Assembly: GCA_002009475.1 (NCBI GenBank)
Contig: AYTS01000078.1
Coordinates: forward strand, 1-36,068
Source of the DNA: Candidatus Brocadia carolinensis
Lineage (GTDB): Bacteria > Planctomycetota > Brocadiia > Brocadiales > Brocadiaceae
Direction: 5' to 3'
DNA length: 36,068 bases
Within the stretch, counting starts at the first letter, position 1. Every line of letters starts with the position of its first letter. This document shows, one piece after another, positions 24,727 to 32,186 of the stretch. The notes under the pieces were generated by a model, which had not been told where the DNA came from, did no database searches, and worked only from the letters and a program-made list of their open reading frames with translations. The position numbers and the translations under genes were made by a program.

Positions 24727-26088
24727 TTGAAGGCAATTTTTGTTCATTTAACAGGGAGTCACAGGGGAAATACAGAAGTTTTTGCTGCAGAAAAGATATT
24801 AATTGGCACTGACGCTGAATCTCACCTCCGTTTTGATCCGGAGATAGACAGAAACACGTCAGGGCATCATGCCAGCATACAACTACAGGCATGTGATTAT
24901 GTACTAAAAGATCTGGGAAGTGCACAGGGCACGTTTGTAAACAACAGGTCAGTGAGCGAAATCACACTGAAAGATGGTGATCTGATAGAGTTTGGCGCCG
25001 GTGGTCCAAAATTGCGGTTTCGTATTAAAACGGATGGTGCCGATGTATGCAAACCATGGACGGAGATCGTGGAAGATTCGCTGGGTATAGCGAGTACCTC
25101 TCAGAGAGGAAGAATTCCAACGGCGACAGCATTCTTTAAGCAGCTTCTCTGGGAGGCATTCACCCAGACGTCTCACACTTTTAAAATAAGCGCCTTCCTC
25201 ACGGTTCTTGCCATATTTAGTGGTCTTGTATTGTATTTTTATGTACAATATTCCCGGTTATCAAAGACGGTTGAAAAGGTGCGTACTCTTGAAATGGAAA
25301 GAACCGTTGCAGAGAATATCATCAAGAGCTACAGCGGTGGGGTTTGCCTGATCCAGGGTGCATTTTATTTTTATGATGAGGTGACAGGTGAACCGCTCAT
25401 GATGATGGGCAAGGGGCAGCGCGGGATTAATGAATACACAGGTACCGGCTTTATGGTTAGTGCTGATGGGCTAATCCTGACCAATCGCCATATCGCGGAG
25501 CCATGGTGGGAAATGGAGATGTCCCCTTACATTCATATAGAACCCACGATTAAGCCACGATTTGAGGCGTTTCGGGCATTTTTTCCGGGTATTAAAGAAT
25601 CGTTTGCGTTGTATGTCGAAAGTATTTCTGAAGACGTAGATGTGGCGCTCCTTCGCATCGATACCCGTGGCGCTAAAATCCCCATCCTTGAATTGGACAC
25701 TACGGGTAAAGGGGCGATTGTTGGAGAACCAGTCGTATTGTTAGGTTTTCCTGCTGGTGTTAATGCCATTTTTGCAAAGACAGACCCTGAGATGGTAAAG
25801 CAGCTCTTCAGTATGCCCTTTATACCGCTGGTACAAGAGCTTTCAAACTGGGGTTTGATACGGCCCCTTTCAACACAAGGACATCTCAGTGACATCATGC
25901 ATAACAGGATTGTTTACGATGCTCAAACAACTGCAGGTGGCAGTGGGGGGCCCATTTTCAACAACAAAGGAAAAGTGATCGGGATTAACTATGGCGTTTT
26001 CCCGGGGTTTCGCGGTTCTAACTTTGGCGTTCCTATTGTTTATGGTATAGAATTGATGCAATCATGGTTAAGCAGAAAAAATAGGTAG
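24727..26088 (+). CDS. FHA domain - membrane helix - trypsin-like serine protease fusion
   Basis: About 453 residues. Residues 1-105 form a forkhead-associated domain that binds phosphothreonine peptides (ILIGTDAESHLRF, SGHHASIQ, LGSAQGTFVNN). A membrane helix (FLTVLAIFSGLVLYFYV) lies near 157-173. A chymotrypsin/HtrA-type protease domain follows with His255 (TNRHIA), Asp305 (DVDVALLRID) and Ser406 (TAGGSGGPIFN), a complete triad. No PDZ domain is seen. A TTG start at 24727, preceded by AGGGTAGG and giving MKAIFVHLTGSHRGN, is preferred to the TTG at 24685, which lies in a repeat. The FHA domain would face the cytoplasm and the protease the other side, suggesting kinase-controlled proteolysis; no Ser/Thr kinase gene is adjacent. 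Confidence 0.85.
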   Translation: MKAIFVHLTGSHRGNTEVFAAEKILIGTDAESHLRFDPEIDRNTSGHHASIQLQACDYVLKDLGSAQGTFVNNRSVSEITLKDGDLIEFGAGGPKLRFRIKTDGADVCKPWTEIVEDSLGIASTSQRGRIPTATAFFKQLLWEAFTQTSHTFKISAFLTVLAIFSGLVLYFYVQYSRLSKTVEKVRTLEMERTVAENIIKSYSGGVCLIQGAFYFYDEVTGEPLMMMGKGQRGINEYTGTGFMVSADGLILTNRHIAEPWWEMEMSPYIHIEPTIKPRFEAFRAFFPGIKESFALYVESISEDVDVALLRIDTRGAKIPILELDTTGKGAIVGEPVVLLGFPAGVNAIFAKTDPEMVKQLFSMPFIPLVQELSNWGLIRPLSTQGHLSDIMHNRIVYDAQTTAGGSGGPIFNNKGKVIGINYGVFPGFRGSNFGVPIVYGIELMQSWLSRKNR

Positions 26089-26150
26089 GAAATACGAAAC
26101 GGAATGTAAAGGTGAAGAACTAAAATAATGACGCAGATAAAGAGGGTTTT

Positions 26151-26793
26151 ATGAAAGGTATGTTAAAAAGAATATTTCCAGTATTCCTGTGCTTTTGTGT
26201 ATCCGGTTTATTTTTTAAATTGGTATATGCTCACTCAGACGGTGCACCCATAAGCTGTCTCGGTAGTGGGCACGACAGATATAGTTTTCGGTTTGCTGCT
26301 CCCGGTACGCATACCTGCGGCAATTTAGGATGCCATTATCAATATCCCATTAATTCAGGTAAAGGCAAGTTTATGATTTTTGTGCTCGATAAATGTGAAC
26401 CGAATGAGATTGTTGATATCCTGGTTTCTTTTAAGCAGACTGATACGGAATTCCACGGCTTTCAAATTACGGCACAGGATAATTATTATGGTAATCGCCT
26501 GGTAGGTACCTTTCTTAATGTTGGAAATGATTCAGATACCCAGGTAGAAGCTGGTGGACGTTTTGCAACCCATACAAAGAAAGGAATCAGACAGAAATTC
26601 TGGCATGTAAAATGGCAGGCTCCTCCCGAAGATTTCTTTGTGGCTAATCCTGTAAGATTATATGCAATGGGAGTGGAATCTAACAACGACGGCACTGCTA
26701 TGGGTGATTTTATTTACAAGGCAACAAGACTTATTGTCGTTGAACGTAAGAAGAAAAAAAAAAGAACCGGTACATATCATCAAGAAGGAGTGA
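26151..26793 (+). CDS. Exported Reeler-like domain protein with a CX4CH motif, frameshifted at the end
   Basis: With one base corrected, 213 residues. The N-terminus is a signal peptide (FPVFLCFCVSGLFFKLVYA). The mature part resembles Reeler-like 'choice-of-anchor' domains: a Cys/His motif near the start, then VDILVSFKQTDTEFHGFQIT, FATHTKKGIRQKFWHVKWQAP, and RLYAMGVESNNDGTAMGDFIY. Where relatives carry CxxCH, this one has CGNLGCH, a CX4CH motif that could bind heme c. A run of ten A (26754-26763) carries the raw frame 113 bases into the next gene. With nine A the protein ends ERKKKKEPVHIIKKE at a TGA (26791-26793) three bases before the next start. Function is unknown; probably paired with the following gene. 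Confidence 0.65.
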
Positions 26794-26796
26794 GAT

Positions 26797-27372
26797 ATGA
26801 AAATAGGCTGTCTTTTCTGTGTGATACTGATTGCTTTAAGCATGTCCCGGATTACGAACGCCTCTCAGCTCGATTTTTCGTGGAATGCGCCGAAAACGTA
26901 TATTCATAACAAGGGAACGGCCGGGGAGGTCGTGTACATCATATGGTTCTACAACCTGGGAAATACCATAGACAAACCAATCGTAGTTCCCATTGAAGTG
27001 TTACTGGTGACAGATACCGGAGAGAAGTATCCGGATGCTTATTATCCGGATATTATGGAGCACGTGGCTGCGTTAGATGAAGACCACAAGGGAGACACGA
27101 AGTACCAGTATGCTGCTATCGCAAAGGGAGAGCTGGCTCCCAAGTCAACAAAGCATTGTGTGGCCATGTTTGAGGATGTAGACCCCAAGGCGAGGCGTCT
27201 CGATATATTTGTGACGGGCATATCACATTTCTTTTTCTGGCGGTGGAGGATGGTAGATTATTCCTACAAGATTACCTACGAGAAGGAACAAAACTACTGG
27301 AAATTAATTGAGCATGGTATGACCAAGGATACATCGCATCGTTCATATGAATTTGAAACGGGGGGTTGGTGA
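26797..27372 (+). CDS. Exported protein of unknown function
   Basis: A 191-residue protein with a signal peptide (MKIGCLFCVILIALSMSRITNA) and a mature beta-rich part: FSWNAPKTYIHNKGTAGEV, then IIWFYNLGNTIDKPIVVPIEVLLVTDTG, which reads like an immunoglobulin-like fold. A single cysteine (HCVAMFEDV) and an aromatic FFFWRWRMVDYSYKI segment follow. I do not recognize a family. AAGGAG lies five to six bases before the ATG. The coupling with the CX4CH protein suggests they act together in the periplasm or on the anammoxosome side. Confidence 0.7.
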   Translation: MKIGCLFCVILIALSMSRITNASQLDFSWNAPKTYIHNKGTAGEVVYIIWFYNLGNTIDKPIVVPIEVLLVTDTGEKYPDAYYPDIMEHVAALDEDHKGDTKYQYAAIAKGELAPKSTKHCVAMFEDVDPKARRLDIFVTGISHFFFWRWRMVDYSYKITYEKEQNYWKLIEHGMTKDTSHRSYEFETGGW

Positions 27373-27388
27373 TAACGTTGATGAATTT

Positions 27389-27602
27389 GTAACTCTTTAG
27401 TTTTTTGAAAAAGTATCGTGAAAAGCTCCATTCGGAGCGATATATTTAGAGACAACCCATTATGCCACAATCAAGCTCCATCGGAGCGGTATGTTGTATC
27501 TGTGTCTCACATGACGCTCCGATGGAGCTAAGGTTTTGTATATCACATTTTCTATAAACATCTCACCCTACGGGGCTGTTTCTCAAAAAACTAAATAGTT
27601 AC
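27389..27602. mobile_element. MITE-like element with 25-bp terminal inverted repeats
   Basis: GTAACTCTTTAGTTTTTTGA at 27389-27408 continuing to 27413 is matched in inverse at 27578-27602 (TCAAAAAACTAAATAGTTAC) with about three mismatches. Inside are three GCTCC-AT-GGAGC hairpins (27425-27438, 27475-27487, 27516-27528, the last two mutually inverted). No transposase is encoded. Target duplications are not evident. The element ends five bases before the FNT start codon. Confidence 0.75.
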
Positions 27603-27606
27603 CAAT

Positions 27607-28521
27607 ATGGCAAAAAATGAGGATCCAAAACTTTCCGGGCTTCTAGCTGCAGATGCCTATTCACCCACACAAATTGCTTTCCGAATTGGCCAGGTAGCAT
27701 TAGTAAAAGCGAGATTAAGTCCTTCCCAGACCTTCATGCTTAGCATTCTGGCTGGGGCTTTTCTTGGCCTTGGAGCACAATTTTCCACTCTCGTGATCAG
27801 TGATTCCACCTTACACCTTGGACTTACCTCCCTTATTGAAGGTGTTGTATATTCTCTGGGATTCATATTGGCTGTCATCGGTGGTGCTGAAGTATTCACG
27901 GGTAATTGCTTAATAGTCATGGGTTATTTGAGCAAAAGGATCACGACCCGTGAATTGCTCAATAACTGGGTTATCTCATATGCCGGTAATTTCTTAGGCA
28001 GTTTCACCATGGTTTGCTGGATGTATACATCGCATCAATGGGAATTTTTCGACCACATGGTTGGAGCAAAGGCAGTGCTTATCGCTCACAAAAAGGTCAA
28101 CCTGTCCTTTATAGCCGCCTTTGCCAGAGGGGTTCTTTGCAATGCGTTAATATGTCTTGCGGTCTGGTTATGTTTTAGCGGCAGGAGTGTGGCTGATAAG
28201 ATTGTTTCAATTCTATTTCCCATAGGTGGTTTCGTTGCCAGCGGGTTTGAACAATGTGTTTCCAACATGTATTTTATTCCGATAGGCATCGTCTTACGGA
28301 AAAATGAAGCAATCGTTGCAGCTTCAGAAAAAATGGCCGGAAAACCACTAGACCTCTCTCTGCTTAGCTGGAAAGGATTTTTTATCCACAACCTTATACC
28401 GGTTACCTTGGGAAACATTGTAGGTGGAGTTATTCTGGTTGGTATAATTTTCTGGTTCGTTTACTTACGACCGCATGTTAATCTCTCATTGAGTGTAAAA
28501 CGGGATTTTTGGCGTGAATAA
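27607..28521 (+). CDS. Formate/nitrite transporter (FocA/NirC) family channel
   Basis: A 304-residue six-helix membrane protein of the FNT family, which forms pentameric channels for formate, nitrite or hydrosulfide. Seen: KARLSPSQTFMLSILAGAFLGLGAQFS (helix 1), GAEVFTGNCLI (helix 2 and loop), ARGVLCNALICLAVWL (helix 4), and ASGFEQCVSNMYFIPIGI (helix 5). The central histidine of FocA (FEHSIANM) is Gln216 here. Helix 6 and a C-terminal tail close the protein. The start codon lacks a clear ribosome site because the MITE-like element ends just upstream, so expression may depend on that element. In an anammox organism nitrite uptake is the obvious role. Confidence 0.88.
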   Translation: MAKNEDPKLSGLLAADAYSPTQIAFRIGQVALVKARLSPSQTFMLSILAGAFLGLGAQFSTLVISDSTLHLGLTSLIEGVVYSLGFILAVIGGAEVFTGNCLIVMGYLSKRITTRELLNNWVISYAGNFLGSFTMVCWMYTSHQWEFFDHMVGAKAVLIAHKKVNLSFIAAFARGVLCNALICLAVWLCFSGRSVADKIVSILFPIGGFVASGFEQCVSNMYFIPIGIVLRKNEAIVAASEKMAGKPLDLSLLSWKGFFIHNLIPVTLGNIVGGVILVGIIFWFVYLRPHVNLSLSVKRDFWRE

Positions 28522-29031
28522 AAACCCATGGGTTTCTAAGTTTTGTGTGGGTAAATGTAGGTTGAGAAATTTCAAAGTTGAGATCCCTCGATCGTTTTAC
28601 TCTCTCAGCATGACGGAATAATGCGAAAATGCCATTCTGAGCGAAGCGAAGAATCTAGTCCATGTAATCCTGGTAAAAATGCTGTTAGTATTTCAATTTG
28701 TTTTTTAGTTTGTTCTAGATTAGAATCGCAAAGGAAACATTTTAGAATCAGAGAGAGAAATATAGCGATTCCCGCATAAGGCAGAGATCATTTCAAAATT
28801 GTGCAATGACACCCCGAAGGGCAAACTTACGCCATTATCAGGTTAAGTCCAAAGCCACCTGCACTGTGGCTGCACCTTCGACGATACTTGACCAGAAAAC
28901 CCTTAATGTGATTACCAACCTTATTATTGAGATTTGCTGGAATAGGCATTGGCTATAATTTCTTATCGTAAGTCTGCAGACGTCATTGCGTGGAATGAAC
29001 CGTTCATAAAGCACATCCGAAATATTTTCAC
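28522..29031. other. Intergenic region with a dispersed repeat and no supported gene
   Basis: Contains a short CATTCTGAGCGAAGCGAAGA sequence (28633-28656), a small repeat of a type common in many bacterial genomes. A minus-strand frame of 79 codons at 28838-29077 overlaps the recG start and has no recognizable domain. No RNA gene was recognized. Confidence 0.45.
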
Positions 29032-31131
29032 ATGGTCGATACGAAATCCATAACCAAGACGTCCTCATCATCCGCATTGCATCAATCCGTTCAATACCTC
29101 AAAGGTGTCGGGCCAAGAAAGGCAGAAATCTTTGGAAAGCTGGGAGTCCATACGATTCGTGATATGCTCTTCTATTTTCCACGGGATTATAAAGACCGTA
29201 CCCGAATACAAAAGATTTCAGATGCCGTGATCGGCGCCGAGATTACGATTCAGGGCAAGGTGCTTGGCGTACAAGCAAGAATGGCAAGGAGCCGGAAGAA
29301 CGTCCTGGAGGTCTTTGTCGGCGATGGAACGGGTTCAATTGCCGCGACCTGGTTCAATCAGCCTTTTCTTACAAATAAATTTCATGTGGGCGACAGGGTC
29401 TTTTTGCATGGGAAGGTGGGGGCATATAAATACCTCCAGTTGTTAAGCCCGGAATACGAAATCGTCCAGGATGACGAGGCAAATGCAAAGGAGGGGAGTA
29501 TCGTTCCTGTGTATCCGCTGACGGAACATATGAGCCAGACCCATTTCCGAAAGATCATGAAAGAGGCAGTGCATCTTTTTGCCGCCGGTATTGACGAAAT
29601 ATTTCCACAGGAAATTATCAGGAAAAACCAGCTACTCCCCATAAACGATGCTATCGTAAATATCCATTTCCCGGAAACGTTTGAGAGCCTGAAGCATGCC
29701 AGGTTCAGGCTGGTTTACGACGAATTGTTTACCCTTGAACTGGCTATGGCACTGAGGAAGCGCGGCATCAAAGAGGAGACGGGCATCTCGTTCAAGGTAG
29801 GGGCCAATGTCGACTCCCATATCCGCAAACTTATCCCTTTTACCCTGACGAATGCGCAGGAACGGGTGATTCAAGAAATTACCGGGGACATGCGAAGCAA
29901 TAAGCCCATGAACCGGTTGCTGCAGGGCGACGTTGGTTCAGGCAAGACCGTTGTGGCGATCTATGCCATCCTTGCCGCCATTGCCAACGGTTACCAGACT
30001 GCCTTTATGGCGCCTACAGAGATACTGGCGAAACAACATTTCCATACCATGCAGCGATACCTTGCGCGCTCTCATGTCAGGACACATTTGCTGACAGGGG
30101 ACACCAATCTTCGCCAGAAAAAGAACAGCCTCGAGCAAATCAAAACGGGGCAGGTCGACCTGATTGTCGGCACGCATGCCCTTATTGAAGAAACGGTTCA
30201 GTTTCATCAGTTAGGTCTTGTGGTGATAGACGAGCAGCACAAATTTGGCGTGGTGCAGCGCCTGAAGTTGAAAAAGAAGGGGGTTTGTCCCGACGTGTTG
30301 ATCATGACGGCCACTCCCATCCCCCGCACCCTTTCACTCACTTTGTTTGGTGATCTGGACTTTTCTCTGCTGGATGAAATGCCCCCCGGTCGCACTCCCG
30401 CGAAGACCATTTGGGTAACACAGGACAGAGAAAATCAAGCATACGATTTCATCAAAGGTGAAATAGCGAAGGGGAGGCAGGCGTTTATTGTCTATCCCCT
30501 TGTTGAAGATTCGGAATCCTTCGATCTGAAATCTGCCGTTACCGAGGCAAAAAGGCTGCAAAGCGAGGTTTTCCCGTCCCATCAGGTGGGTTTGCTTCAT
30601 GGCCAAATGAAATCTTCGGAGAAAGATAAGGTGATGGTGGATTTCAAGGAAAAGAAATATGATATTCTGGTCTCTACGGTAATCATCGAAGTGGGCATTG
30701 ACATCCCAAACGCAACCGTAATGGTTATCGTACATGCAGAACGGTTTGGACTATCCCAGCTCCACCAACTACGCGGACGTATTGGGAGAGGAAGCGAGCA
30801 GTCGTATTGTCTGCTGTTTGGAAATCCCAACAGTTCTGTATCGAACGAACGGCTCAAGATCATGACCAGTACCTGTGACGGATTCAAAATCGCCGAGATG
30901 GATTTCCGGTTAAGGGGGCCAGGCGAGTTTTTTGGGACACGTCAGCACGGATTGCCTGAGCTGAGAATAAGCGACCTCATAAAGGACTTCCCCATCCTCA
31001 AAAAAGCCCACAGCGATGCCTTTGAGCTTGTGTCTAATGACCCACAGCTTACTCTGGACACACACCTCAGGATGAGAGAGCGGGTGTTGGAAACCTTTAA
31101 GGATAGATTTGAGCTCGTGAATATAGGATAG
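29032..31131 (+). CDS. recG: ATP-dependent DNA helicase RecG
   Basis: A 699-residue helicase that remodels stalled replication forks and branched recombination intermediates. The N-terminal wedge domain starts with LKGVGPRKAEIFGKLGV and FYFPRDYKDRT and includes an OB-fold. The helicase part has Walker A LQGDVGSGKTVVA, the DEQH box (VVIDEQHKFGV), MTATPIPRT, and the RecG-type helicase C-terminal motifs VGIDIPNATVMV and QLHQLRGRIGRG. The C-terminal TRG-like segment FKIAEMDFRLRGPGEFFGTRQHG is intact. The length is usual for the family. No neighbor suggests a dedicated role. Confidence 0.96.
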   Translation: MVDTKSITKTSSSSALHQSVQYLKGVGPRKAEIFGKLGVHTIRDMLFYFPRDYKDRTRIQKISDAVIGAEITIQGKVLGVQARMARSRKNVLEVFVGDGTGSIAATWFNQPFLTNKFHVGDRVFLHGKVGAYKYLQLLSPEYEIVQDDEANAKEGSIVPVYPLTEHMSQTHFRKIMKEAVHLFAAGIDEIFPQEIIRKNQLLPINDAIVNIHFPETFESLKHARFRLVYDELFTLELAMALRKRGIKEETGISFKVGANVDSHIRKLIPFTLTNAQERVIQEITGDMRSNKPMNRLLQGDVGSGKTVVAIYAILAAIANGYQTAFMAPTEILAKQHFHTMQRYLARSHVRTHLLTGDTNLRQKKNSLEQIKTGQVDLIVGTHALIEETVQFHQLGLVVIDEQHKFGVVQRLKLKKKGVCPDVLIMTATPIPRTLSLTLFGDLDFSLLDEMPPGRTPAKTIWVTQDRENQAYDFIKGEIAKGRQAFIVYPLVEDSESFDLKSAVTEAKRLQSEVFPSHQVGLLHGQMKSSEKDKVMVDFKEKKYDILVSTVIIEVGIDIPNATVMVIVHAERFGLSQLHQLRGRIGRGSEQSYCLLFGNPNSSVSNERLKIMTSTCDGFKIAEMDFRLRGPGEFFGTRQHGLPELRISDLIKDFPILKKAHSDAFELVSNDPQLTLDTHLRMRERVLETFKDRFELVNIG

Positions 31132-31168
31132 ATAGCAAGGGATGCAAAGAAATTCAACCAACTTCATA

Positions 31169-31489
31169 TCAAGAAATATTTTTATTTTGTTTTTGTTGAG
31201 ATCTTTTTTTAAGCCATGTATCAAGAGAGTTCTGGCTTTCTCCAGAGCGCCGGCCGGCTAATATCCCTTCGACGCTAATGTCTTCGTCGATATCCGGCCA
31301 ATGGATTCCTTCTCCATCTCCAATGAGTTCATAGTTATCTCGTTCTTGTTTATTGCTGTTAAGCAGTCGAGGATACCAAATAAGAGGTATGGATATATTT
31401 CTTCCATCGTTAAGATAAACTATAAAAGAACCCTCGGTAAACACAACTCTTTGGGCCAAACATTCATGTTCAAACACTAGAGTACTCAT
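31169..31489 (-). CDS. DUF2442 protein
   Basis: A 106-residue protein with the DUF2442 core: VVFTEGSFIVYLNDGRNISIPLIWYPRLL followed by RDNYELIGDGEGIHWPDIDEDISVEGILAGR. DUF2442 proteins are frequent partners of DUF4160 proteins in two-gene units considered toxin-antitoxin-like or phage-related; the function is not established. The start codon overlaps the end of the DUF4160 gene, so the pair is translationally coupled. The C-terminus is a lysine- and glutamine-rich tail. Confidence 0.75.
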   Translation of the reverse strand: MSTLVFEHECLAQRVVFTEGSFIVYLNDGRNISIPLIWYPRLLNSNKQERDNYELIGDGEGIHWPDIDEDISVEGILAGRRSGESQNSLDTWLKKRSQQKQNKNIS

Positions 31490-31706
31490 TCCATTTCTCC
31501 TGAAATGTTTCTTTATTTTCTTCTATCAATTTTTGGATTCGTATGAGATCGTTATCACTAAATCCCTTAGATTTCTGCAGCCGGATTGGATTTAATCAAA
31601 ATTTAGCCGTAAATCTTTCATGCTTCACGTGGATATGGGCTGGTTCATTTGCATCACTGGAATAAAAGTGAAAACGATACGGACCAATTTTGGCAACGGT
31701 TGGCAT
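31470..31706 (-). pseudogene. DUF4160 gene interrupted by an in-frame TGA
   Basis: Read through, it encodes 78 residues: MPTVAKIGPYRFHFYSSDAN, EPAHIHVKHE, then AKF-stop-LNPIRLQKSKGF and EENKETFQEKWNEY. This is a typical DUF4160 protein, where the residue after AKF is normally tryptophan (AKFWLNP). The TGA at 31596-31598 is one base from TGG. The remainder downstream is intact and its last codons overlap the DUF2442 start by 20 bases. Either the gene is dead by a recent point mutation, the base is wrong, or the codon is read through. Confidence 0.7.
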
Positions 31707-31916
31707 CTTCTACAGTAAGTGAAAGATTAAAAAAATGGACTGTATGCCCATGTGGCATATAACAAAGTACGGAGACTGTTTAGCGATATAGTAAATAATT
31801 GGCGAAACACTGTCAAGTGTTTTCATGAGTGAGGATGTATCTGTCAAAAATAAAAAAAGTTGAGTAGATCAAGTAAAATGAGTTTGGTAAGAAATGCCCA
31901 TGGCCATTTCGTGGAT

Positions 31917-32186
31917 CTATAGTATTACTCTGTTAAAACTCCATTATTTGTAAGTTTTTTTTGACAATCCTATTTATCCCTTATCAGGAGGCACCATTTG
32001 TTTACGAGAGAAAGATTGCTTCGCGGAGTCTACACTGAGCGGCGCGAATGTGTTCGTAATGACAACGTACCATATGTCATCAAAAGCATAGCAATTGTCA
32101 TTGCGAGGGTCTTTTCTGAAGCAATCTCCCGCTTTCACAACGGAGAATTGATTGCAGCTTCGCTGCAGTATGCTATAACAATCCTC
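31917..32186 (+). repeat. ~270-nt dispersed repeat, copy B
   Basis: Begins TAGTATTACT and runs through TTTGTAAGTTTTTTTTGACA, ATCCTATTTATCCCTTATC, GATTGCTTCGC, a CATTGCGAGG...GAAGCAATCTC palindromic part, and ends GTATGCTATAAC. The same order occurs in copies A (inverted) and C. Its right end provides the stop codon of the U32-family gene read on the minus strand. Confidence 0.75.

Noticed and set aside
27425..27528. GCTCC/GGAGC repeats as a CRISPR array
   Set aside because: Only three units, unequal spacing, mixed orientation and internal symmetry; they lie inside an element with terminal inverted repeats.
28838..29077. 79-codon minus-strand frame across the recG start
   Set aside because: It overlaps the conserved recG N-terminus and shows no domain.
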